Counted from the first letter of the stretch, positions 10,935 to 21,683 are shown. The stretch is DNA of 64,000 nt from Massospora cicadina (GCA_022478985.1 JAKSZP010006704.1:62001-126000); one strand, 5' to 3'. Numbers and translations are program-made. Notes: generated from the sequence alone by a model not told the origin.

Positions 10935-12350
10935 TAAAATTAAATTTAAATTTATTGTGGGGAAGGCTGGCCATGAGATGGACACTTCCGAATATGACTC
11001 AGACGAGACAAAACTCAGTACCAGGTGAGGCACCCCAGAGAAGCGATGCTATCTCTTGTTGCCAGCGGGAACGCCACTTATGGGAAGGGGGAGGGAACGT
11101 GTGTAGGGTGCGTAGCCACTATTGAGCACGTGTGGAGGAAGGGGTCTGATTTGATGAACCAGACTGGGAACCAGGAGGAGACCAGCTGCCGGCGACGTGG
11201 TGGGAGATATCCAAACATCCACGCTTGAAAGTGATCCACCAAATGAGACCAGAATCTGTGGACAGCTTCAGGGAGGGTGGGGATGGATCCGGCGATGGCA
11301 TCCAAGACAATCGTGTGGATAGTCCGCATGGCGATTGCAACCACCAGAGCACGAAGGGAGGGTGGGAGGGGGAGGCCATTGATGAAGCAAACATATCTCT
11401 TGACAGACTGAAGAGATGTGTTTGATCCTGGCCTAGCAGACGTTGGACTTCGCGCCATATTACTTTAGAGGTGGGGCACTTCTCCAGGCGGTGAAACAGC
11501 GTTCCATAATGGCCACACACGACACAGGATGAGTGTAAAGCATTAGAGCGCTCAGCTGTACGATACACCCGCCTCAGGCAGCGCCACACATGGGAACAGA
11601 CTTGAGGCTGCAACAGAGGATGGTGTGCGTATTTCCAGATAGTCTTTTGGGTCTCAGTGGAATAAGGGATGTCCATCATGTCCAGGTAGTCCACCCTGGA
11701 TAGGACTTGGGGTCGAATGGGGATCACGCCATCATGGATGGGTAGCCCCTGTACCTCTTGTGTGAACTGAGGAGAGGGGCGGCCTCTTTGGGTTGTATGT
11801 CCACTAATACGAATTCTCCACTCTGCGCTTCGCATGGAGAGTAGGATTCGTTTGTAGTGGGTTTTGGTCCCGTGAGGACCTGTGGCTGATGTGTGTGATG
11901 CGAGGTATTTCATCAGGGAGTGGGGGTTTGATGGATTGTTGAGGCCCAAGGCTCGGGAGAAGTTGGAGCAGGCCGCGCGGGACCAGTGTTGGGATGGGAG
12001 TGTAGGAGCAGTGACGGCCGCAATCCAGGTGCCTAGGATCTTGGCGGCATGGGCTTTGAAGTCAAGTAGGCCCATGCCACCATGATGATGAGGGCCAAAC
12101 ATGACCTCTAGCCGTACTGGTGGAGGGCGACCTGACCAAAGCCAACCTTGTAGCAAAGCATACAGGGATTTGAAGAAGCTTGGGGAGAAGGATGGCGTGG
12201 GCTCCAAACCAGACTTTGGATAGGAGCATAGAGTTGGCAAGAACAACCCTGCCAGTGAGGGTAGTAGGGTGGGCTCTGAGAGAGGCGATTCGCTTCGTCA
12301 CGTTGTCCAGTATATGGCCCTCCATTACTGCTGACGCGTATCCTCCTGCA
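10935..12350 (-). mobile_element. 5'-truncated LINE (LINE-A) with 15-bp target-site duplication
   Basis: The element is flanked by exact copies of gggtaaccttttctt at 10920-10934 and 12351-12365. It is a minus-strand copy of the same LINE as 26403-31690 and matches it closely from the 3' tail up to a point within ORF2 (12349 corresponds to about 27820). The left edge begins with an AAATTT-type tail, the 3' end of the element. The missing right side is the usual 5' truncation of target-primed reverse transcription. It is inserted in the interior of element F. Confidence 0.95.
11119..12246 (-). pseudogene. LINE-A ORF2 C-terminal part with CCHC-type finger
   Basis: A 375-codon open frame covers the region after the reverse transcriptase. 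It contains WSGRPPPVRLEVMFGPHHHG, then TIWKYAHHP and, at about residues 240-265, CVVCGHYGTLFHRLEKCP followed by VIWREVQ. That CX2C...H...C pattern before a VIW motif is the zinc-binding region found at the C terminus of many plant and fungal LINE ORF2 proteins. The start methionine is an artefact of truncation, since the frame is the middle of a larger protein. After about residue 285 the conserved reading continues in another frame (11458 to 11078, RALVVAIAM...EAVHRFWSHL), shared with LINE-B, so a frameshift lies near 11400. Confidence 0.85.
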
Positions 12351-12503
12351 GGGTAACCTTTTCTTCATACCTTTAATTATGAATTTAGTCACCCATAAAT
12401 AGAGTATCCCTCATCTATTTTCAGATTTCTTTCCAGATCCTCATTTTCCATGTGGAGAGCACATATTTTATGCTAAGCTGCTTTTTGGAAAAGTTGCTAT
12501 GTA

Positions 12504-14427
12504 TCTAAATTTAAATTCAAATTTATTTGAGATAAGCCAACTATGGGACAGACATTTCCAAAACAGAAACTCCCAAAACAAACCAAAAATATGAATCAAC
12601 CGCCTGAAAAGAGCAGTGAGGCACATAAAAAGATGAGAAAATAACCTTCCAGGTGGCACAGCGGCGATCTGCTTATCCCACCATGGCGTGGTTGGAGGGG
12701 GGATCAGGCAGATCATCATCTGGCTCAGCATTGAAGAGGCGGATCAATGCTGAGAGCAAGGGGTTTGGGGCATCCATGGGATGAGGGTCATGGTGAAATA
12801 TATAAGTGTTGAGTTTGTTATTGGCAATTTTGGCCTGGAGCATAGCCTCTACAAGTTTAGCAACTTGGTGTTCAGCTTGGGTATGGGCGTTGGGAAGCTG
12901 GGCAAATTTTGCAATGCTGGCTCTGGTGATGCGTGTTGATGAGGAAAAATCTGCCAGTTCAGTTACATACTTGACAGCGGCGAGGGAGCTTCATTGAGTT
13001 AAGTAATTTTTTCTTCTGCAAAATCTGGGGTTTTCAGAGGGAACCTGGAGAAATGCAGCCCTTCTTTAAATTCAGCAACAGAGGCTGCCAAAGGCTTCAC
13101 GGAGATGGTGAGTTTTGGGTGAAGCCACCATGGCCTCAGCTAGCTGATTGTCACTCCGGAAAGTGGTTTCATTGGTTTTGGGGACATATTATTTGGGTGG
13201 GAGTGGGGCATCAAAGTCTGAATTTATTTAAGGTTCAATAATAATTGGATTTGGTGGTGGGACAATTTCACCAGATTTGTTCACTTCATCCAATTAGTCC
13301 CAGGGATTTTGGTTAAGTAGAATTGATTTGGTGATAATTGTCTTGGGTTGGGTAAATTTTGGGGCGGAAAATTGGATTGAACTTGGTCCAAACCTGCACC
13401 TGATTGGTTGGCATGAGTGTAAATTGGACAGCTTGGGCTTGGGTTGCTATATTTTGCTACTGATTTAGCAAGCGCATAGCTTGTGGGGTTGGGAGCAGCC
13501 AAAATTCCCATTCAACGCTGTTGGTGTGGCCTCATGGGTGGAGTTGTCAGTGTTTGATGGGTTTGAATTGTAATGACATACTTTATTTTGTATGGTTTTT
13601 TTATGGCAGAGGGGGCAAATTATAACCTGTTTTCAGTGATAGCCTAAAAAAATGGTCAGATGTGGATGTGATATAGGCATGCGGTGGGATGTGTGCTGGG
13701 CCAAGTTTAGCAGATGGGGAGTAATGATGGCCATTGCCCAAGGTGCCGCTAGGCGCTCAGCACCACCAGAGACAAGGAATTTGAGGATGGGGTTTGTGCC
13801 ATAAGTGGACAACCCTGACATCAACTCCTCATTTAGTGTATGGGGGGAAGATTTGAGGGAAGATGTGTAAAGGTCACCACGAGTGTGGTATCATTGGGGA
13901 GACGTGTTTTAGGTGGTGGCAATGGGTCTGTTTTTGTAAATTAAGGGCGTTGCTGCTGCTGCAGCTGCGTCCTCTTAAGTGGGGAAGCCATTATAAAAAT
14001 AGCCCTTATAAGGGCAGAAGTCAATAAAACCTGCTGATGTAAAGGTGGCCATTTCCAGCTCAATAATTGCTTTGTCAGCATATGGGAAGAAACATCTGTA
14101 TTTGACGTGGAGGAAAAATTGGATAAAGGATCAAGATAGGGCTAGGGGGTGGGCAAGGTTGGGTGGACTGTATGTGGTGCAGCGCTGAGTCCCTTGGAGA
14201 GACAAATTTACCAGAAGTATTTGGCATACTGGATGAGCCTGTCTGCATGCATTTGCCTGCCAGGCGGTAAATGCTAGTGGGTAGAGCACCGCTACCCCAC
14301 TTTGGGACAGCTAGTGGTGAATCCAAGGATATAAATTGAAATCTGATTTGGTAGAGGTTGCTGTAAAATTTTACATTTTTTTTACAAATTGCTCAAAAAG
14401 TGGTGTCAAGTGAAAAGAAAAGCTTAT
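12504..14427 (-). mobile_element. Element X: LINE-tailed retroposon with 13-bp target-site duplication
   Basis: Exact copies of aagttgctatgta flank it at 12491-12503 and 14428-14440. Its left edge (12507-12560) is homologous to the 3' terminus of the LINE: an AAATTT-rich tail, then gccaactatgggacagacatttcc against gctgaccatgggacggacacttcc in LINE-B. Upstream of that tail nothing matches LINE ORF2. Minus-strand frames are instead rich in Pro and Gln (for example 14326-14075, 13824-13633, 13511-13281) and include CPLCHKK near 13600. It looks like a non-autonomous element that uses the LINE 3' end. The product is not recognised. Confidence 0.75.
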
Positions 14428-14440
14428 AAGTTGCTATGTA

Positions 14441-15489
14441 GTGGCCATAGAGTCAAAATTTTCAACAATTGACTTCAGAAGATCCTCTTTAAGTCCAGGG
14501 ATCTATATCAAGGTTAATCAGTTATTTTTGTAAGTTTAGTGCTACCTGATCGTTTTCCAGAATGGGTTCATAAGTGTAGACATTAGTTGGCTCAAGAGTG
14601 AACTCACATCATTTTGATAATCAATCATAGAAAGGGCAACCTAACTCCTTGGCCATTGCGGTGGCAGAAATCAATGCAACTCAGGATAATCCTTAGCAGC
14701 ATTCTGGATGGCAAACTTTACATCAAAAATAAGCCATTTTCTTTTTTTTGTAAACCCTGAGCCTAATGATATAATTTTTTAGCCAAATCAGAGATGATTT
14801 TCCTCTTCTCAAATTGGATAGTCATGAATTAGCATTGTGAGTGGCCAATGTTTTAGCCTAAAAAGTTCTTTTAAGCAGTGTTTTAACATTCATGAAGCTC
14901 CAACTATCTTCAGGCAGATAAAGGTATAATTGGGTCATGGCTTTGGTTAAAAATAAAATTTTTCATAGTGATAGACTTAAAAAGGTCATCATCCCCATAC
15001 ATAGTCATCTTAAACATTTTTAAAGGATTTTACATTCCCATTATAATTAAATTCAGATAAATTGAGAATATTGAATTTCTGGAAGGGCTTAAGGGCATGC
15101 TAGGAGCGGTATTTCCAAAAGCATCATGGAATATCCAACTCTGGGTCTAAAGTTGGTAACTTTCATCAGTGTGACTTTTAGGTTAGGATGGAGGCACAAG
15201 TAATGAAGCAAGGTCAAAAGTGCAGCAGGCATAGAGCGTTAGCTGATTGGGTTAAGTAAGGGAAGACTCTACTTCAGATTGCTTTTTTAAATTTATTTTA
15301 AGCACTAGTGGTGCCCAACACAAAAAGGGGGCCTTCACAAATCTTTTTTTGATTAATTTTAATCTTTCTTGGATGTGGAATCAGGTATTGCACTGAAAAC
15401 GCCTATCATTTAAGTCAGCCTCAAAATAATGTTCCTAATTCATCTTTTCTTCTTAATCTTGTTCTGACTAGTCCTTGATCTGCTTCAAG
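14441..15489 (-). other. Element F interior, nothing recognised
   Basis: It resumes element F after element X. No frame above 60 codons and no motif is visible. It is probably gag, by position. Confidence 0.35.
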
Positions 15490-15494
15490 GTGAT

Positions 15495-16503
15495 TGTCAT
15501 GATTTTAACCAGATGGAATCCTCCAACGATTTAGCATTATTTGGAATGATATAGCCAATCCTGGCAGAATGGTTTATTGACTGAATTTAGTAATATTAAT
15601 TCGATTGCTGGTTAGTTGCTCCCCAATATGGGTTAAGCCAAAATTAGTATTCCACCAAGTTGGTATTTAGGTTCAAGTGAGGCCAATTGGTGGCCCCAAA
15701 TTAGTAGAAGGATCACCGGTGACTAATAGCCAAGGGTGATCTAATCAGTCAACAGAATCAGTGGTTAACATCAATGGCCATTCATGGTTTGTTGTGGGAT
15801 TTCCAGTGGAAAGCCAATGTATTTGCTCATCCATTCACTGCCTGATAATCCAATGTTGATGGATCCAACATATTATGAGTTTGAGGCGACTGAGGTTGTT
15901 TCCGGTGCCTCATTTATTATTGAGATAAGAGGAGAATAAATCTTGGCAAGATGCCAAGATATTCTGAGTCAAAGCAAGCGACCAAAGTAGTTTCCAGCGC
16001 ATTTATATCAATTTGAAGGTCGAATCCAAATTTAATATTTAATTAGATTATTTATTTATATGGCTCACCGGTGACTTAAGGCCAAGGATGAGCCAAACTA
16101 ATTTGGACATCGGGAAGGATGGAGTGAAAGGGTTGACGCCAGGGAAGAGATAAAGTAGAAGAAGAAGTAGTAGAAGAAGAAGAGAAGTGGTTGGCTGGAA
16201 GAACCAGCAGAAGAGCCAATAGGATGGCAATAGGCGCAGTAGCCCTTTTGTAAATAGTATGAATACCTGGCACTTCCCTTTCAATAAATATCTCCTTTGC
16301 CTATTCTACCTTTTGTTATAAGTTTTATAAATTTCTTTGGTTGTAGTTTAGGTTAAAGGTGATCCCCAAAATGTCATGGGTGACATGCCAAGGGGGTTAG
16401 CCAGCACTGCTAGCCCTGATGACTAAGGTAAATGGCAAGGGCTGACCAGTCTTCATACTGGTTAGCCTGCCAACTAGCAGAGCCCAAAGTCGATTTTCCA
16501 ACA
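15495..16503 (+). repeat. Solo LTR of family C (1009 bp) with target duplication gtgat
   Basis: It starts tgtcatgattttaacc and ends cgattttccaaca, with gtgat on both sides (15490-15494 and 16504-16508). It aligns with the four family-C LTRs at 21684-25571, sharing gccaattggtggcccc, gtagcccttttgtaaat, tacctggc and ggtcagcc...gctggcc-type sequence near the end. A complete LTR with a clean duplication and no internal region is the product of recombination between two LTRs. The short minus-strand frames at 16048-16284 lie within this non-coding LTR and are spurious. Confidence 0.92.
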
Positions 16504-16508
16504 GTGAT

Positions 16509-17395
16509 ATTCTCAACTCATAAAACAAAAATATAGATTGAAGTTCAGTATTCTCAGTTGTTTGATTCTTGTTGACATCATCTATCTCTAGTGTGGTTTG
16601 GTAGAGGTCATTACTTGCCTGTAAAACCTCCCCATGTCATTGTGTAGGGTAACACAGTTGTCCTTAAGGCTTACATGTCTTAACACATAGTGGTCTTTTA
16701 GGTCCAAAATTGACATTTCCTCCTATAGGGCATTGGTAGCTTCGACAATATTACAATTTTCTGAGCTTCAACTCACAGTATTGTTGAATTACTGACTAAA
16801 CTCATCCAGTTGCTGTAAAAATTGGTGGCTGAGTTTGTAGTTCACGTCAATAGCCTATCATACACCATGTAAACTATTATACAGCTCATTGTGCGATGAG
16901 AGCATAGCATTCACATTTTCTGGTTTTGTTGAAGTATTTTCATAATAAGGCATGGTGTCAGACTATAGTCATTTGAAAGTTTCATACCTTGATTTGTGAA
17001 TATACTATGATGCATTGTCCCAGATGTTTGATGCTACTTAAAAAGGAAAATGCTTGTCTTTAATAAATGCCATGGAGATGCTCACATTCTTGGCGTAAAT
17101 TCTTGTGGTTGTTTTTGCAATAGAATAGGATGGGCAATAGGTGGCCATTTTGTTATTTGATAAATCTGGATCCTTATAACAACATTTTAGCTACCTACTG
17201 AATTTTCTTGGGGATGAATTGAATAAATTTATATCCTTTAAACTGGGTTGAGTAGCTCCATGCAATCTATTAGGTCAACTGTGAATGACTAGGCGAATTG
17301 ACATAGAACAAAAGGCATGGTTATTGAGTAAAGCTCCTCTTTTGGATTGAAATCCATGTCGTTGGAGTAAGATCTGTAGAATTAACAAATTAAAT
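16509..17395 (-). pseudogene. Probable element F gag N-terminal region
   Basis: It lies just downstream (minus strand) of the primer-binding site, where gag should begin. Minus-strand translation at about 16800-16600 gives charged, helix-prone text with few stops, such as MSILDLKDHYVLRHVSLKD. Family A gag also starts with a helical, Gln/Glu/Lys-rich region. The assignment rests mainly on position. Confidence 0.35.
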
Positions 17396-17416
17396 GTGCC
17401 CCTGTAGTGAGTATCA
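17396..17416 (-). other. Primer-binding site of element F
   Basis: The minus strand reads tgatactcactacaggggc two bases after the LTR end. It closely matches the primer-binding motif of A2 (tggtgctcactacaggggg), with two changes in the TGG/GC part. The primer tRNA is not identified. Confidence 0.6.
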
Positions 17417-17419
17417 CAA

Positions 17420-18041
17420 TGTAGTGTGCTGCAAACGCACACTACTTCACAGGTAAGGCTCCCTATTAGAACTCTCATGAGCCTCTTGATTTTCTGACCT
17501 CTGTCCGCTTGACAGGTCACCTTCCTATAATACCTGATATAGTAAACTCTACTTCCTAGGAGAGAAACCAAAATACAACTAAAAAAATGTAAATTATAGT
17601 GGATAATCAGAGGAATAGTTATACTTAAATCTTCATCCTTGGAACAAGGGTGTAGAATTATGGATTAATTGAAAGTGAATGAGATGGATATAATGGGTAT
17701 AATGGTATACAGTTTTGGGGATAATAACTCATTAAAGTCAAGGGAAGATGACTGACAAATCCTGAAGGTTGGGGGTTTTAAAGAGAAAGGCGGACTCTAG
17801 AACAAGCTAGCAATGAGTTTTTGATGTTCATTTTAAAAAAATTAACAGAAAGAGACAAAGTTTTCAATAACTTGAATTAAAATATTTGAGGTGGGTCAAC
17901 CTTAGGACAAATACACTACACCAAAAATTTTCTAGCCAGTACAGGTTTCAAAATTGAAACCTGCACTAGGGTAGAAACAGTTTTATTTGCCAGGCTAACC
18001 ACCCTTCAATAACTTAAATTAAAGTCAAAAAATTGGCAACA
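17420..18041 (-). repeat. Family-F 5' LTR, split by a SINE
   Basis: Direct repeat of 6642-7124. It holds a SINE at 17882-18004 plus the 19-bp target duplication, which explains the length difference. At its left edge 17421-17429 (gtagtgtgc) and 17437-17445 (gcacactac) form a perfect 9-bp hairpin at the U5 end. The other LTR has a decayed version of the same stem. Confidence 0.75.
17882..18004 (-). mobile_element. tRNA-like SINE, copy 1
   Basis: The 123-bp insertion is flanked by ttcaataacttgaattaaa (17863-17881) and ttcaataacttaaattaaa (18005-18023), a 19-bp duplication with one mismatch. On the minus strand it reads gggtggttagcctggca..., an A-box-like start, and has a B-box-like ttttgaaacc inside a hairpin (gtgcaggttt and gaaacctgtac). 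It is alignable end to end with the copy at 31943-32069. The sister LTR (6642-7124) lacks it. Confidence 0.85.
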
Positions 18042-18386
18042 GCCAGCAAACTGATGTACCTACCTAAAGTATGCATGTTGCAAGGGTGTCCGCTGCACTC
18101 TCACTTCCTTTCCTATCTCCAGTTGGGCTGCACACAACCATAACGCTATCCTTGATCCAAAAACCACATCATACGCCCTTCTTTTGTGCCTCCCAGTTTG
18201 TTCTCCGTGACAGAGCCCATGGTTTCAGTAAGAATGCTCTCGGGTGGCTGCCATCACCAGTATCCTTGTGTCTTCAAAGTATTAGCAAAAAGCTTTGTTT
18301 GTGGACCAGACGCCTAAGCCCAGTACCTGTCAGTCTCTCCCCTCAACCTGCAGCTTCCCACTGATTCTTCCATCATATGAAGGGTT
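18042..18386. other. Unassigned spacer with one open frame
   Basis: A 97-codon plus-strand frame (18071-18364) is rich in Ser, Pro and Leu and shows no motif. Nothing else is recognised. Confidence 0.4.
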
Positions 18387-18800
18387 GATGTTTTACAATT
18401 AATATCATATAATGACATTCACGCTTTAACAGGACTTAACCTCAAGTTCCTACCTCTATGGAGATTGGTAGAGCTCCTGTTGGTGTTTGATGCTGGACCA
18501 ATTGGTTAATTCTGATCATTTATCAGATCAAGAGCTTCTGATTTGATGGTGCAGCTGAAAATGAAGTCAATTTTTGTTTCATTTCACCTCGTGAACTTTA
18601 ATTATTCTCTCCCTAGGCGTAAATTTCTCCCCTTAATTCTAAGAGTAACCCATTTTGGAAATTTATTGGGCTTTTAGGAGCTGCATTTTAAAGCCCCTTT
18701 TCCCCAAGAAAAAACTTCTAAATCTTTACTTGGGATTCTTTATCTGTCAGCTTTGACAATTCCTACAAATTGGGGGCCAATCTATTGGGCTTCATCTTGT
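18387..18800 (+). repeat. Repeat G, copy 2
   Basis: Direct match in pieces to 5472-5720 and 6440-6600. It may be the left part of a longer LTR, since plus-strand sequence continues with no frame until 19427, but no second boundary can be placed. Confidence 0.45.
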
Positions 18801-19426
18801 TACACTAAGTGTTTAGACACCCAAAAATAAAAGTGAGGTTTTTAAACACGTCAGTTCCAAATAACATAATACAACCTCAAATTCTCACATAAAGTTTTTA
18901 GGCACATGTTCTACTGTGTTTAAGCCAGTCAAATGCAGAGAAAAGCTTATATTGCTTGTTTAGCCTCCTTTTTACAGGTTTTAATGGATCACCTTTTTAC
19001 TTTTATAAACCCGAAATTTACCTGCCAGTTGCCACAACTATCTCACCTCTCCAGGGGCATAGGTTTGCATGTTATGAACATTACAACGCCCTGTGATTTA
19101 AGCCTCAGTATATATATGGCATAATACCATTACATAAATCCCCTAAAGGAAGAGGTTGATGATGTTGTGTATATATTAATAAAACATTCAGGGTTTTTAA
19201 GAAGTTCTTAGTATTATTCACAAGTCATTTATAAACCCCATATTCTATCATGTTAATTATTTGGACTAATTTTAATGATAAGAATTGAGTTTTGTGACGT
19301 TGAAGTACTTAAGAATCATAGGGGATTGTAGTAATTAAGTCAACACTGTTAACCAGAAAAGTACCTAAAAAATATTCTTAATGAAAAAGATTGTAAAGGA
19401 TTGACGTGTGAACCCTGGTGTAGTAG
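18801..19426. other. AT-rich non-coding stretch
   Basis: No domain or repeat partner was identified. A TGG-starting sequence at 19420 (tggtgtagtagatggggcc) weakly resembles the primer-binding motif of the other families, so the stretch could be LTR sequence. Confidence 0.3.
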
Positions 19427-19744
19427 ATGGGGCCACAATTGGTGCTATTTTTCATTTTTTTCAGTGGAATGCGTCCATTCAACCCCAAAACTGGTGGAGG
19501 TACTGGCGACCAGATCACTGCGGATGGGAGCAATCAAGTCCCTTTTATAGGCGATGGTGAGATAAAGTTTTTTCAGTTGAATTGGAGTGACATCATAAGT
19601 AATAATTTCCAGCAGGGACGAATTGACATCACGCAAAATAGTTTTCTCCCTGCTGATTTAGAAAATTTAATTAAGAAGATGACGATGCCACAAAAAGTAA
19701 TTATAAAAATTACCCCCTTTTATACCTTCAGGGGTCTGAAATAA
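19427..19744 (+). pseudogene. Unrecognised 105-codon open frame
   Basis: This is the longest plausible plus-strand frame between elements F and A1. It has balanced composition and a segment LNWSDIISNNFQQGRIDITQ followed by PADLENLIKKM, and could be the N terminus of a gag protein. It sits just after a TGG-starting, primer-site-like sequence. The first 14 codons are hydrophobic. I cannot name a family. Downstream frames (20383-20568) have similar composition. Confidence 0.3.
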
Positions 19745-19997
19745 TTTGCATTACGCTTTTGACAAAACAATGAGTGAACAGAGTTCTTATAGTGCAGCCA
19801 TCCAGAGCTTAAAGGTGACTATTACCAAATAAGGTCAACTTCCAATTTCCAGAGTGACTTGAAGCAACGATGCAAGGCGCATTACAGGAGTGCCATCACT
19901 CATCCTGAAGTTGAGAAAAAATTACTATATTTGGAAATACATAATTTTAACTTAAGCAACAATGGTCCAGAACCCAGATTTGGGGCCTAATACAAAG

Positions 19998-20023
19998 ACC
20001 CCTGAACATCCAGGTTCAGGGGT
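19998..20023. repeat. Perfect 10-bp hairpin
   Basis: The arms acccctgaac and gttcaggggt flank a six-base loop (atccag). There is no T run after it and no neighbouring gene. Confidence 0.85.
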
Positions 20024-21557
20024 ACCCACTATTAGACATAGCTTGCAATAATAAGAATTAGAGCAATGGATGAAAAGACTAAAGCAGCAGTCAGACGCCA
20101 TCTGATTAGAGGATCTTAAAATAATAAATATCAACCACCAATTCCAAAAAAATTCAATATTCAATTCATTTCATATCTTGACTTCCCTAAAGTATAAAAA
20201 ATTTCAACATACTTTAGTAATTAACCTTTGATCAGAATCTTAAGTTTATCCTTTTTTTGAACTTGTGTTGTATCAAGTTAGTAATCTCCAGTAACCAGTG
20301 TGGAATTGACTGAATAGTCTGTTGTCATTTTACAGTATGGAAATAACCTGTTTGGAAGAAGATAATCACAGTTGAGGATACCTTGGTGCTGATAACGCCA
20401 AGGAAGAGTTTGAAAAAGTGTTCATTAAGTCTTGAAGGCCAACAGATGTCAAGAATTTCCAAGAGTGTCAAGAAGTTCACCATATGCGCGGACAAGTTAA
20501 TAAAGCAATCAATGCACCAAGGGGTAGCATCTAAGAAGGATTTTCTTAATGAGCGATTAGGATGTTAGATAAGGTTGTCTGGCTCCTAATCTGCGTGGAG
20601 TAGACCCTCTGAGAAGCGAGTCAGCCTCCTAATATAAGGGAGCCAAGGTCAGTGCGCTGACTCCTAGCCAATGAAGATATGATGAGTTGTGATTCTTTTC
20701 TGACACTTCTGACCCACTTTCAGAGCCCATATTATACTTAAGGGCTGCTGTTAATCCATCCCAAATTTTAATAATCACGGTAAAACATTAGCCCTCCAAT
20801 AGCCATAGATCTGGGCCAAGTAATTTATTTCTCTAAGACTTGTTAATAATTGATTATAACTCTTTCTTGTTTGCAAATAGCAACGTTAAATTTCAAAGCA
20901 TGAATATTCGCCTTAGTGAACACTGAACCCTCGTGTAACTCTATTAAAATGCAAGTAGTGAAGCCTTAGACCTGAAAGTCACATTGGTACCACCTGTTAT
21001 TAAGGCATCACACGTTACAATTATTGTTCTCCCTCTTTGCATGCCACATAATTTTGCTAAACACGATCTTGTGTTTGTAGCCAATCTTTTAAAGGTACCA
21101 GAACTCTTATACCCGATGATCTTGGGGTTTGTTGTTGGCACCATTAATTAGAGAACATTGACTTGGAAAAAACAATTTATCTTTTACCCTTAATCACTAT
21201 GAGTGAAATCCCCATCTTATAATGTTAGTAATATGGAACGCTGTGGTCGCAGTAGTGAAGTATTCCTCTACTGACGTTGTGCCTGCTTTGATCACTATAC
21301 CACAAATACCTATACCTTCTAATACTCTCTAGTGTAAAATAAGTCAATTATTTGTCAAGACACCTAGAGTTTGATATGAGCTTTCACTACAGATTAGCTT
21401 CATCAAAATAAGGTTTTGTTATATCTCTACATGGCAAGGAGGTTTAGGCTCTAAAGATGTAGATTGACAACAAGATAGAGAAGAGATGTATAATCAAGAT
21501 ACCTCCCCAAGTCTACTCTGGTGGCTTTTGCTTAGCTAACCCAATTGAACCCCAACG
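20024..21557. other. Unassigned region left of element A1
   Basis: Short plus-strand frames only (20383-20568). Around 20950-21150 a plus-strand reading (KASHVTIIVLPLCMPHNF, HDLVFVANLLKVPELLYP) looks protein-like, with a 66-codon minus-strand frame over it. It could be the 5' part of the chromodomain element D, whose 3' half resumes to the right of A1, but I could not confirm that. Confidence 0.35.
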
Positions 21558-21683
21558 TGATTCTTATATTACTGGGTTGATAAGACCTAATTAGTCTCAG
21601 CGGAATGGGTGAAATTGGCTAGAATGAGTAGTGTCAAATATTGATTAAATCGCCTTAACGTAAGGTGATAGGGTAATATTGAG
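21558..21683 (+). repeat. A1 5' LTR, left part
   Basis: It starts tgattcttatattac, aligned with tgatattctgatataac at 43114 and tgtcacaattccgatatg at 53573. It runs through the ataag[ac]c and cggaatgggtgaaa blocks and the first hairpin unit, then is cut at 21683 by the family-C array. The sequence resumes at 25572. Confidence 0.85.

Larger units (their letters stand above)
6642..18041 (-). mobile_element. Ty3/gypsy element F, nested and decayed
   Basis: A minus-strand LTR retrotransposon bounded by direct LTRs at 6642-7124 (3' LTR) and 17420-18041 (5' LTR). A polypurine tract adjoins the left LTR and a primer-binding site adjoins the right one, which fixes the orientation. Integrase lies at 7190-8110 and reverse transcriptase at 9150-9440. 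Four insertions account for about 4.5 kb: a LINE, element X, a family-C solo LTR and a SINE. The remaining 6.9 kb is a normal gypsy length. The bases outside the two ends (atcac and gccag) do not form a target-site duplication, so one end may be rearranged. Confidence 0.75.

Noticed and set aside
16048..16284. Leu-rich minus-strand frames resembling a membrane protein
   Set aside because: They lie within a non-coding LTR of family C; the Leu and Ser runs come from an agaagaag-type repeat.
6637..18046. Target duplication for element F (atcac and gccag)
   Set aside because: The two five-base flanks do not match.
18071..18364. 97-codon frame rich in Ser and Leu
   Set aside because: No motif, no neighbour support and composition close to chance.
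19998..20023. Intrinsic terminator
   Set aside because: There is no T run after the stem, no gene before it, and the DNA is eukaryotic.
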